Virus record (IMG/VR): IMGVR_UViG_3300035181_000357
Span: 1-64,000 of that record
Length of the DNA: 64,000 nt
Source of the DNA: a virus
Direction: 5' to 3' (one strand)
Shown here: piece by piece, positions 8,590-15,925 of the stretch
Layout of the letters: every line of letters begins with the position of its first letter
Numbering within the stretch: position 1 is the first letter of the stretch
Made by a program: the position numbers and the translations under genes
The notes under the pieces: generated by a model
Seen by the model: only the letters and a program-made list of their open reading frames with translations
Databases searched by the model: none
What the model was told of the DNA's origin: nothing

Positions 8590-8913
8590 TCAGATATGAT
8601 GGATTACCCCTTGCGAATCTGGTTTAGACCACATTCGCTTTTTATTTATCTCCATTTTACGGAGTACTTCATACTCCATATCGAAGCCCATCTGACCAGC
8701 TAAGTTCAGTGCGACGATTACAATATCGGCTAATTCTTCCTTCGCCTTGTCCAAGTCTTGTACTTCCCACTCTACTTTAAGCTCATTTAGCTCTTTTTCG
8801 AGGTGAAGCATCTGCCCATCAGGTGTACGATCTGGGATCTTGGCATCTGCCCAGGTCTTTATACCATCTTGAATATTTTTCAATCTTCTCTTACTTTTGA
8901 ACAAAGAAATCAT
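8590..8913 (-). CDS. MazG-like nucleotide pyrophosphohydrolase
   Basis: A single-domain MazG-type protein of 107 residues. The alpha-helical signature is visible: EKELNELKVEWE (about 39-50) gives the ExxE pair, and KEELADIVIVALNLA (about 58-72) gives the downstream E and D that complete the magnesium site. MazG proteins hydrolyse nucleoside triphosphates to monophosphates and pyrophosphate. Phage versions are thought to purge non-standard dNTPs or to lower host (p)ppGpp; neither role is decided by the sequence. Being next to the dCMP hydroxymethylase-like gene favours dNTP-pool control. It overlaps the 66-residue gene upstream by 23 bases. Confidence 0.8.
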   Translation of the reverse strand: MISLFKSKRRLKNIQDGIKTWADAKIPDRTPDGQMLHLEKELNELKVEWEVQDLDKAKEELADIVIVALNLAGQMGFDMEYEVLRKMEINKKRMWSKPDSQGVIHHI

Positions 8914-9091
8914 TCCTTATCTCCCCAAACATGTCTAGTAGGTTTCTAGCTAATAGGATCTCACCATCATTAACACCTTCGTCATAAGCAGACGAATTAT
9001 CTGTGTACTGCTCAGCCAAGAAATATGGATCATCACAGGCTGCAGTTTCAGCTGCTTTAGTCTTAAGGTAGTCTAGTAATCGTTCATTCAT
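8891..9091 (-). CDS. Hypothetical protein, 66 aa
   Basis: Not recognised. A small acidic protein, predicted helical, with YTDNSSAYDEGVNDGEILLA in its middle. This EGxxDGxxxLA pattern is seen in small phage proteins of unknown function, but I cannot assign a family. It is held between the hydroxymethylase gene (8-base overlap) and MazG (23-base overlap), so it is very probably translated as part of the nucleotide operon. Confidence 0.65.
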   Translation of the reverse strand: MNERLLDYLKTKAAETAACDDPYFLAEQYTDNSSAYDEGVNDGEILLARNLLDMFGEIRNDFFVQK

Positions 9092-9932
9092 AATCTGATC
9101 CTAAGAGCCATCGAGTAAACTTGTAATCCTTAGGAACATCTTCGATAGGATTGATTCCATATGCTTGAAGGAATCCACATTCTGCAGCACAACTTATTCT
9201 CGGAACTACCAGATCTGCATACATAGACTCATCCCCGGTTCCTACGATATTTCTGACTAGATCAAAGTGACGCTCATACACATGAAAGCTATCTGCTGTA
9301 TGATAGTATGTACCCAACCCTAACTCAGGGTAAACTTCTTTGAGATAAACAAATACCATCTCGTGGATAAAACTGAAACATGGTGCGTCATTTCCCATAC
9401 CAAACACAGCATCCTGTGATCGCATGTGCACACTCATGTTGACTCTGTTGTCTCTAATCCTGAAATTGAGACTATAAGTACATGGAACATCCTTTGCTTC
9501 ATCAATAAAATGTTCTGGCTCAGAGCCTAGGATAATAATACTGGCTCTACGACTATCTCTGTCTTTTATCAATTCCCTGACGACTCGTGTCATACCACCT
9601 TTGGTGAAGACATAGTGTCCGTAGTTGGAGTTAATATATGGGAGACCTCTAGAGTCTAGAACCTTAACATCTCCCCATATCTTTGCATGATCACAGATAG
9701 ACATATCATATCTGTCACCACGAAGATACCATAGGAATTCTTTCTTAATGTAATTGATATTTAATTTTCTATCTTTGAAATTGGTGAATCGAACGTATGG
9801 TTCTAACTCATAACTAAAATGTTCACACTCTAAGACAGGAAGGCCTCGAGGAGTTGACATCTTCCCTTTATCGATAAGCCTGGTATACACTTTATAGAAC
9901 TCGTTCCAGCTAACATATGAATCTAATGTCAT
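9084..9932 (-). CDS. dCMP hydroxymethylase-like enzyme (thymidylate synthase family)
   Basis: A 282-residue member of the thymidylate synthase superfamily, closer by motif to T4 gp42 (dCMP hydroxymethylase) than to ThyA. INSNYG (100-105) and DSRR (126-129, phosphate arginines) are present; C151 in VPCTYSLNF is the catalytic nucleophile; RSQDAVFGMGND (171-182) contains D182, aligned with gp42 D179, the aspartate that replaces thymidylate synthase's asparagine and selects cytosine; SFHVYERHF (215-223) is the last conserved block. The enzyme would make 5-hydroxymethyl-dCMP from dCMP and methylene-tetrahydrofolate. The alignment is from memory; a dUMP-using relative is possible. It has a 4-base ATGA overlap with the gene upstream. 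Confidence 0.8.
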   Translation of the reverse strand: MTLDSYVSWNEFYKVYTRLIDKGKMSTPRGLPVLECEHFSYELEPYVRFTNFKDRKLNINYIKKEFLWYLRGDRYDMSICDHAKIWGDVKVLDSRGLPYINSNYGHYVFTKGGMTRVVRELIKDRDSRRASIIILGSEPEHFIDEAKDVPCTYSLNFRIRDNRVNMSVHMRSQDAVFGMGNDAPCFSFIHEMVFVYLKEVYPELGLGTYYHTADSFHVYERHFDLVRNIVGTGDESMYADLVVPRISCAAECGFLQAYGINPIEDVPKDYKFTRWLLGSDYE

Positions 9933-10165
9933 TCTCTAGTCCTCAACCTAGTCAAAAGCGCAACATCCTCTAACCTGATACCCTCTGTAACATGCGCGAT
10001 CACAGACTCTATAGTAGCACTAGGTACTTTATTTCTTTTATAATTCTCTCTAATAATACCTAATAAAGTTGGAATAATCTCGTCTCTGTTATTAGACACT
10101 AGAGTATTCCAACTTCCATCTGTTTTATCTATTAGAGCTGACTTAACTTGTTCAGAAGTTATCAC
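9929..10165 (-). CDS. Hypothetical protein, 78 aa
   Basis: Not recognised. A small helical protein with a basic end (LLTRLRTRE). It overlaps the deoxyribosyltransferase-like gene by 14 bases and the hydroxymethylase gene by 4 bases, so it is embedded in the nucleotide-metabolism operon and should be translated at a level coupled to both. No motif indicates a function. Confidence 0.65.
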   Translation of the reverse strand: MITSEQVKSALIDKTDGSWNTLVSNNRDEIIPTLLGIIRENYKRNKVPSATIESVIAHVTEGIRLEDVALLTRLRTRE

Positions 10166-10622
10166 ACTGCTCTCTAATCTTTAGTACGAAGGTATCCCAA
10201 TCAGTTACTACTTCTTGACCATAATACTTAGCAGTGACATCAATATTACCTTTCCTGAAATACTTATCTGTACAGTATATCAAGACAGGAGCATTAGAAC
10301 CTAGACCCAATCCTAATTCCAGTAACGTGATTGGAGACTGGCTCCCATCTGCAAAATAGTATACAATCAGATCTGCATCTTCTTGTCCCTTTAGTTCCCA
10401 CTCAACCTGCTGTCTGAACTGTGGATCGTCAATACTCTGCTTCCAGCTACTATCCCAGTCATCTCGTCTTGGGTTAAGTAATAGAACATTCTCATCACTC
10501 AATTCTGAAGATAGCTTAGTCTGCCAATCTTCAGCGGATCCCATGTCGATAGAACCAGCTAAGAAGATGGTGAATTGAGCATCATTGTTATATGTTCCTG
10601 GTGCTTTTACTATCTTGGCCAT
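10152..10622 (-). CDS. Nucleoside 2-deoxyribosyltransferase-like protein
   Basis: A 156-residue protein with a Rossmann-like fold typical of the nucleoside 2-deoxyribosyltransferase / DUF4406 group. FLAGSIDMG (19-27) is the first strand and loop, LLLNPRRDDWDSSW follows, DADLIVYYF is the next strand, and LLELGLGLG near residue 110 supplies the conserved glutamate expected as nucleophile. Enzymes of this family exchange bases on deoxyribose or hydrolyse modified nucleotides. Next to the hydroxymethylase and MazG it probably processes pyrimidine deoxynucleotides, but the substrate cannot be read from the sequence. It shares a TAATG junction with the gene upstream. Confidence 0.75.
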   Translation of the reverse strand: MAKIVKAPGTYNNDAQFTIFLAGSIDMGSAEDWQTKLSSELSDENVLLLNPRRDDWDSSWKQSIDDPQFRQQVEWELKGQEDADLIVYYFADGSQSPITLLELGLGLGSNAPVLIYCTDKYFRKGNIDVTAKYYGQEVVTDWDTFVLKIREQCDNF

Positions 10623-11530
10623 TACAGTTCTCCTATATCGATACTCTTAGACATTGCTCTCTGAAAATCATCCATTATAGAATCAGGCATAGAGTCGTTC
10701 CCGATAATTGTTAAGGAATTTAACCTGGGATAAACATTTAATACCTCTGGATACGCATATGCGAAGACAGTTAATTTTCTAGCCAACAGCGAGCGGCCCA
10801 AAATATCCCCACCAGACTTTGAGAAGAACTTGGTATGGATCTTGGGAACCGCGATCCAGCCATCTGAGTTCTCCATCTGCATGGGGACAGTAAACTCGGT
10901 AGGCCACAGAAGTTGAAGAAGTTTGTGATGCGGTTGATGAAGTTTCATGTATTTCTCAACTTCAAACCGAAGCATAGACATATTCTGACTATCTGCGAGT
11001 GCAGGAGTCTGGTTCTTTGCAGATAGTCTCCAACTGATGTTGTTCGAGAACTTACCTGCAATACGTTCAATAGCTACTAGGTTAACAGCTTTGTTGTACG
11101 TCTCTGACCAAGGTGATTCACTCTTATCAATCTTCCCCTTAACCAATGGATCTGGAGATCCTAGTTTAACAGCATCAGCAGCCGTCTCCATGATGTCTCG
11201 TCGAAGACTATCTAGATCAAATTGGAACTGGGGAGCAGCCTGTAGATTTAGTATACACTGTGATGCAATGTTATAGTCTAGAAGATCTGTATTAGCCAAC
11301 TGTTTAGACAACAGGATCCCATCATATGTAACAGGTCTCTCTCGCTTAACTGATTCAAAGATATCAGAGAAGATAGTCCATACGAACTGTCTAGCATGGT
11401 CAGTCCGATCGAAAGCAATAGGAAGTTTACTCGACCAGTAATCAGCCATAGTTTCTTCAGTGGCCATAACAATTCCTACGACTTCACAGAATTGCTTTAA
11501 GATAACGTCATTAAGATTTTTAGAGCTCAC
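10622..11530 (-). CDS. Hypothetical protein, 302 aa
   Basis: Not recognised. A soluble, mixed alpha/beta protein without cysteine clusters, Walker motifs or membrane segments. The first 110 residues look helical, and the C-terminal 80 contain a stretch with GGDILGRSLLARKLTVFAYAYPE. It overlaps the end of the sbcD-like gene by 11 bases and starts with ATG preceded by GAGCTC, so it is in the recombination operon. It could be a replication or recombination accessory factor by position only. Confidence 0.7.
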   Translation of the reverse strand: MSSKNLNDVILKQFCEVVGIVMATEETMADYWSSKLPIAFDRTDHARQFVWTIFSDIFESVKRERPVTYDGILLSKQLANTDLLDYNIASQCILNLQAAPQFQFDLDSLRRDIMETAADAVKLGSPDPLVKGKIDKSESPWSETYNKAVNLVAIERIAGKFSNNISWRLSAKNQTPALADSQNMSMLRFEVEKYMKLHQPHHKLLQLLWPTEFTVPMQMENSDGWIAVPKIHTKFFSKSGGDILGRSLLARKLTVFAYAYPEVLNVYPRLNSLTIIGNDSMPDSIMDDFQRAMSKSIDIGEL

Positions 11531-12509
11531 AATAATCCTTTACCAGGTCTTTAACCGTTTTATCATCACAGATGGCATCTAGAATTTCTAGAGGATCATC
11601 TGACTCAACTTCTGATACTTGCTCTTCCATGTCATCTAGGAACATCTTCATCTCTTCAGATTTAGCTACTTTCTTCATAGATGAATCAGCTATCTGAAAA
11701 CATGCCTCTAATGGAACTGTTGGTACTATCTTCTCTACTACCTTAATCCCTTCTGCAGAAAAAGAGATTACTGGAACCACGATGTCACGATCGACTTCAT
11801 CGATTGACAAGCTGGCACGAGACAAGGATCCATAATGTAGGTGATGAGTCTTCCCGACTTTCTTTGGTTCAACTCGTGAATGGTCGTGTCCCCATAACAC
11901 TACATCAAACCCGTATGGTTCTAAAGTATTGTATCCAATAGTTCTTTCACCAAAGAAATCACCATCTTCACCAGGACGTCCTACCTGGTGGATCACAGCT
12001 ACACGGTAGCAATCATCATACTTGTCAATCTCTGGTTTAGAGGCTTTTAGTGCCTCTAACGTAGTCTCAGTGTCTCTGTAATCAAACCCAATTACCATAA
12101 CCCTGACACCCTCGTCCTGACACCTGAATACTGTAGGTTCAGTTATTGGGCGATAGACATGTGATGCAATCAGGACACCTAGGGGTGAGTTGTCTAGCGT
12201 TGATATGTTATGATTAAAATCGTGATTTCCAACAATCCCATAAATATTTCCCCCAGGAAAAGAAGAAAAAACCTCTATAGCCTGATTGATCATACTTGGA
12301 GGATTGGCTAGAGATTGCCACCTCTTAACATGAAACACATCCCCGCCACATATCGCAGCACCTTTAACTTTATGGGTGAGGGCACTGGCAAACCTTATCT
12401 TGCCCAGGATGGTCTGTTCATAATTATCTCGTCGTCTTCCAGGAGGAGTAGCGGATAGATGAATATCGGTAATGAAGGTTAGATTTATTTTATGATGATT
12501 TAGTATCAT
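11520..12509 (-). CDS. sbcD: SbcD/Mre11-like metallophosphoesterase
   Basis: The nuclease partner of SbcC/Rad50. The binuclear metal site is complete: TDIHLS (residues 14-19), GGDVFH, GNHDFNH, HQVG and WGHDHS occur in the canonical order of calcineurin-like phosphatases of the Mre11 type. The length (329) is close to that of bacterial SbcD and T4 gp47. The C-terminal 70 residues are acidic and helical and may dock onto the SbcC coil base. It lies downstream of sbcC-N, the coiled-coil gene and the deaminase, with a 106-base leader containing a (GAGAA)16 repeat. The SD is GGAAG. The predicted complex processes DNA ends and hairpins during replication and recombination. Confidence 0.9.
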   Translation of the reverse strand: MILNHHKINLTFITDIHLSATPPGRRRDNYEQTILGKIRFASALTHKVKGAAICGGDVFHVKRWQSLANPPSMINQAIEVFSSFPGGNIYGIVGNHDFNHNISTLDNSPLGVLIASHVYRPITEPTVFRCQDEGVRVMVIGFDYRDTETTLEALKASKPEIDKYDDCYRVAVIHQVGRPGEDGDFFGERTIGYNTLEPYGFDVVLWGHDHSRVEPKKVGKTHHLHYGSLSRASLSIDEVDRDIVVPVISFSAEGIKVVEKIVPTVPLEACFQIADSSMKKVAKSEEMKMFLDDMEEQVSEVESDDPLEILDAICDDKTVKDLVKDYCEL

Positions 12510-12525
12510 AACTTCCGGAACAAAA

Positions 12526-12605
12526 GAGAAGAGAAGAGAAGAGAAGAGAAGAGAAGAGAAGAGAAGAGAAGAGAAGAGAAGAGAAGAGAAGAGAAGAGAA
12601 GAGAA
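12526..12605. repeat. (GAGAA)16 pentanucleotide repeat
   Basis: Sixteen perfect consecutive copies of GAGAA on the plus strand (TTCTC on the transcribed message), followed by a partial copy. It sits wholly in the 5' leader of the sbcD-like gene, between the deaminase and sbcD. The tract is all purine on one strand and mirror symmetric, so it can in principle form a triplex, and its copy number should be prone to slippage. As it is outside coding sequence, changes in length would change spacing or mRNA structure, not frame. Confidence 0.95.
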
Positions 12606-12615
12606 GAAATCTTGA

Positions 12616-13206
12616 TTAATCGATAACTCTTATGAATTTCATACCAGAATTCCTAGATATCCAGGATAATGCTGGTCTATCATACTCGGGTTGAGGTCTA
12701 TCTGTTTTATATATGACTGTATTAACATTCCGAACTACACATTGTTTAGCACAATCTAAACAGGGGACAGCTGAGCAGAATAACACATACCCATCTTTGT
12801 CATTCAGATTAGATACCCTTGAAAATGCATCTATTTCTGCATGTATAGTCAGTCTACAGGTTCTTTCAGGTTGACATCCTATATCATTACATGAGAGTTC
12901 GTTGTCTTTTGAATATGGATAACGATTATATCCATATTCAGATTCTCTACTTTGGATAGAATAGATACATGACCCTATCTTAGCTCTACAGCATGGGGAG
13001 AAAGAACTTGTGATCTCTATATCCTTGAATATTTTAGATGTAAATTCATCTAGTTCAGCCAAGCCACCTAGCCCGAGAAGACCTGTTAAATAACTAGCCA
13101 TATCAAATTCTGGTTCCACTGGATACCAGATTATATTGTCACTATAGTCTAACTTTAGTTTAGACTCAGTTAAAGGATCACCGAATTCTTCTTGGACGAA
13201 TCGCAT
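12616..13206 (-). CDS. dCMP deaminase family protein
   Basis: A 196-residue zinc-dependent cytidine/deoxycytidylate deaminase. The catalytic motifs are HAEIDAF (122-128, zinc ligand His and proton-shuttling Glu) and PCLDC (148-152, two zinc-ligand cysteines). It would convert dCMP to dUMP, supplying thymidylate precursors and competing with the hydroxymethylase for dCMP. The region before HAE is long and includes CCRAKIGSC and SCNDIGC, with extra cysteines suggesting a second zinc site as in some phage and human dCMP deaminases. The start shares one base with the stop of the coiled-coil gene (TAATG). T4 carries the same pair of enzymes. Confidence 0.85.
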   Translation of the reverse strand: MRFVQEEFGDPLTESKLKLDYSDNIIWYPVEPEFDMASYLTGLLGLGGLAELDEFTSKIFKDIEITSSFSPCCRAKIGSCIYSIQSRESEYGYNRYPYSKDNELSCNDIGCQPERTCRLTIHAEIDAFSRVSNLNDKDGYVLFCSAVPCLDCAKQCVVRNVNTVIYKTDRPQPEYDRPALSWISRNSGMKFIRVID

Positions 13207-13484
13207 TAGAGCTCCTTGAACTTAGATACCAAGGTCTCGGCCTTTTCAAGCGTCTCTTCTATCTCAGCCAGTACTTTTTCAGATTCAGCTTGAAGCTTCT
13301 CCTGCAGTTCCTTTATCTCCTGAACAGATAGTTCTTCTACATCATATCCAAGATCAGAAAGTTCTTTCATAGCTCTCTTCTTATTCTGCTCTTCGACAGC
13401 AATCTTACCTACGATCGCTTCTTTGCTTTTAGTGAGAGTCACTACTCTCTTCTCAACGGCTGCAATTCTCTCTTGAGTATCCAT
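13206..13484 (-). CDS. Coiled-coil protein, 92 aa; possible returning coil of split SbcC
   Basis: A 92-residue, Lys/Glu-rich protein that looks like one long coiled coil broken once around DLGYDVEEL (residues 45-53). It starts with ATG directly after the TAA of the sbcC N-half, and the two frames are the same, so only one stop codon separates them. GAGG upstream gives it its own ribosome binding site. Since the N-half ends at the zinc hook, this coil is positioned where the descending arm of SbcC would begin. No Walker B or signature motif is present here; those lie in 32508-33227. A small separate chaperone-like coil cannot be excluded. Confidence 0.75.
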   Translation of the reverse strand: MDTQERIAAVEKRVVTLTKSKEAIVGKIAVEEQNKKRAMKELSDLGYDVEELSVQEIKELQEKLQAESEKVLAEIEETLEKAETLVSKFKEL

Positions 13485-14660
13485 TTAAACCTCTACTTTA
13501 AACATGTAACCACACTTAGGGCATTCTACTTTTGACGCTTGTTCTATCTGTTCTTGCTTACGGAGATCCTTTAAATCTCCTGATGTAGATTCTAAATCTG
13601 ATGATACTGTATCTAAGTCATTTTTGAGCAGCTTCAATAACCTGATATATCCGATGTAGTTGGGAAGTAACAGACACGCCGTATCTAGGTCTAGCAATTT
13701 CTTCTTATCTTTATTCAAGGAATCAGTGTCTAGAGCCTTAGTATCCAGGGTCACACTCTTTTTATTATATACATCTAAGAGGTATACAATAGAAGATAGT
13801 CTGGATTGTTTGTTTACAAGCTCCACTAGTTCCTTGAATGTTTCTAAACTTTTAGAAGATAAAGAATACGCGTACCTTGAATATCTATATGTGGATAGTA
13901 GACTAGATACCTTAGAGTTATTGGCTACAGGAGTCAAATCAAAATCTAGAACATCTATCTCAGATTTAGTCTCTACTAACTTATCTAGTTTATCAGATGT
14001 GATTAAAAATGTATCGACACAATCTACTGTGTCTAACAGTTCATTGTTCCTAGAATCCAATTTCTTTAAAGTTTTGGAAACAGGTTTAGCTTGTTCCAAG
14101 AACATACTTAGTTTATGTGCTTTAGCCTCTGCATCAGTTATCATCTTAGCCGTTACTTTAGCCTCTACATCTAGTTCTTTTATCTTCGTACCGATCCTTT
14201 TCTTACCTTGATCTAATTTCTCTGTTGAAGAAAATGCACCCAACACAGTGTTCAAATCAGCTGGTGAACTACAAAGAAGGAATTGATTATCAAACTGACC
14301 ACCAAAGATGGGATCAAGCTCGACATTCCCAATATGGATAGAAGAGTACCCCATCTTAGCAACAGCTTCTGGGATATTCCCTGCGAGCTTCCCATACTCT
14401 ACACCGTTCACGGTATAAGTAGTAGCAGCCTTCGTAGTTCTTTTAGCAACGACAGTGTTCTTATCAAAAGAGATAGAAACAGCTAATTCTGTCTCACCTA
14501 TCTTGATCTTGTTAGCACCGATATCATTCCTAAATGTTCCACGAATCATTCGAAATACAGAAGACTTACCAATATCTGAGGGACCCACTATAGCAGTGAA
14601 TCCCTCGATATCAAGAAATGCATCTGACCAAGATTGAAAGTTAGATGCTTGTACTCGCAT
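13485..14660 (-). CDS. SbcC/Rad50 N-terminal half (ATPase Walker A, coil, zinc hook)
   Basis: A 391-residue protein that matches only the first half of SbcC/Rad50. Residues 1-20 form the first strand, GPSDIGKSS (26-34) is the Walker A, and FDNQFLL (about 122-128) fits the Q-loop. Residues about 145-375 are largely helical, and the C-terminus has CPKCGYMF (about 381-388), the CxxC zinc hook where the Rad50 chain normally turns back. No ABC signature or Walker B follows; these occur in 32508-33227, about 18 kb away. Its stop is immediately followed, in frame, by the ATG of a coiled-coil gene. It begins in a one-base overlap with recA. Expected partner: the SbcD-like nuclease at 11520-12509. Confidence 0.85.
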   Translation of the reverse strand: MRVQASNFQSWSDAFLDIEGFTAIVGPSDIGKSSVFRMIRGTFRNDIGANKIKIGETELAVSISFDKNTVVAKRTTKAATTYTVNGVEYGKLAGNIPEAVAKMGYSSIHIGNVELDPIFGGQFDNQFLLCSSPADLNTVLGAFSSTEKLDQGKKRIGTKIKELDVEAKVTAKMITDAEAKAHKLSMFLEQAKPVSKTLKKLDSRNNELLDTVDCVDTFLITSDKLDKLVETKSEIDVLDFDLTPVANNSKVSSLLSTYRYSRYAYSLSSKSLETFKELVELVNKQSRLSSIVYLLDVYNKKSVTLDTKALDTDSLNKDKKKLLDLDTACLLLPNYIGYIRLLKLLKNDLDTVSSDLESTSGDLKDLRKQEQIEQASKVECPKCGYMFKVEV

Positions 14661-15913
14661 TAGAACTCGTCTTCATCGTCTAAAATATCAGCGGATCCAT
14701 CGAATTCAGCGATATCTACACCATCTTCTTTGTGACCAGCCACTAACATCTCACCCTCGGTCAATACCGTATCAAAGGCTCCAGAATTATCAGAACGAAT
14801 GACTTCAACGAGCTGAGCTTTCAATCTGGTTAAGACCTCGAGATTTTCATCATAGACTAGATCTCTTACAGCCTGTTCCTTGTTGTCGTAGGTAGCGATG
14901 ATGTCTTCGTCGATCCCGACGAGCCACTTCTGACCCTTGTTCCTAATAAGACCATAACTACGAGCAAGCTCACGAACAGACATCCAATCATCAAGGCCAC
15001 GACCAGTTCTAAGATAGATAGAGTATTCTCTGTAGCTACCCATCGTAACCTTGTTCTTAAGAACTCGAACCTTGACCTTGGTAGCTTTGACACTCTTTGA
15101 GCTATTACTGTCAGACTCTGCTTCCATCAAGAAAGGATCGTCCACAGCACCCTTTAAAGCCTTCTGAGCATTGACTTCGATCATCAAAGATGGGACGTAG
15201 CGAACACTGTTTCCACCAGGTAGAACATATGGTAGATTGGTGTAAGATGGGTACTTTTGAGCCATAGCAGCCTCTTGACTACCATCGATACGAGCACGAA
15301 TCTGATTAACCATCAAGAATGAACAATCATGCTGCATTGCATATGGTAAAAGAATATCGAAGAAACGAACCATCATACGAGCGTGTTCTCCGACGCTTGC
15401 CTTGAAAGCTTGACCACTGCGGATGTCCTTCTTGTCTCGCTTCTGCTTCATCTTTGGAATGGAGTCGAATACGAACAGCTTACATCCGGCTTCAATGTAC
15501 TCCACAGCCTTCTGAATACAGTCCTCAATATCCGAGATCTTGAATACAGCGAGACCTGGACCAGTATTAACACCGACATTCTTAAGGTATTCGAAGGTGA
15601 CAGTTCCTTCAAAGTCGAAGATTACTGCAGGTAATCCAGTTTCTTTCTGGTAATTCTTCACCAAGTGATAACAGATAGTTGATTTACCGCCATGTTCTTT
15701 ACCATGAATATGGATTACACGACCACCAAAGGGGATACCTTGTAATCTTAGAACTTCATCCCAGACAATCGAATTGGTTGGGACCTTATGTTCTTGGTAA
15801 TTCTCGTCGATTAGGAACGAATTCGCATCATCTTTATACGATGCAGATAAAGAGGCAAACCTTGTCATCACATCACCACTAAGATCTTCTGATTTTGTTT
15901 TCTTTCTTGCCAT
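14660..15913 (-). CDS. recA: RecA/UvsX-like recombinase
   Basis: A 417-residue strand-exchange ATPase. GKEHGGKST (71-79) is the Walker A, preceded by the typical GGRVIHIHG strand. VIFDFEGTV and LFVFDSIP give the next conserved strands, the latter being the Walker B, and LMVNQIRARI matches the RecA/Sak4 'NQ' strand after loop 1. The C-terminal 50 residues are acidic (ending DILDDEDEF), as in RecA, where such a tail modulates DNA binding. The protein forms filaments on ssDNA and drives recombination-dependent replication and repair. It is in one operon with the RuvC-like gene upstream and sbcC-N downstream. Confidence 0.9.
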   Translation of the reverse strand: MARKKTKSEDLSGDVMTRFASLSASYKDDANSFLIDENYQEHKVPTNSIVWDEVLRLQGIPFGGRVIHIHGKEHGGKSTICYHLVKNYQKETGLPAVIFDFEGTVTFEYLKNVGVNTGPGLAVFKISDIEDCIQKAVEYIEAGCKLFVFDSIPKMKQKRDKKDIRSGQAFKASVGEHARMMVRFFDILLPYAMQHDCSFLMVNQIRARIDGSQEAAMAQKYPSYTNLPYVLPGGNSVRYVPSLMIEVNAQKALKGAVDDPFLMEAESDSNSSKSVKATKVKVRVLKNKVTMGSYREYSIYLRTGRGLDDWMSVRELARSYGLIRNKGQKWLVGIDEDIIATYDNKEQAVRDLVYDENLEVLTRLKAQLVEVIRSDNSGAFDTVLTEGEMLVAGHKEDGVDIAEFDGSADILDDEDEF

Positions 15914-15925
15914 GCTATCTCCCAG

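Noticed and set aside
9084-9932. Ordinary thymidylate synthase (ThyA) call
   Set aside because: The RSQDAVFGMGND block follows the T4 gp42 pattern with the cytosine-selecting aspartate better than the ThyA pattern with asparagine. A gapped alignment to ThyA could place Asn there, so the call remains motif-based.
12526-12605. CRISPR-like or origin iteron repeat
   Set aside because: The units are 5 bases with no spacers, and no cas or replication-initiator gene or DnaA-like box is adjacent. A simple sequence repeat.
13660-14211. Plus-strand open frame of 183 codons
   Set aside because: It lies entirely antisense to the SbcC N-half, its product is Ser/Leu-rich with no motif, and no plus-strand gene in the window has an upstream SD or fits an operon.
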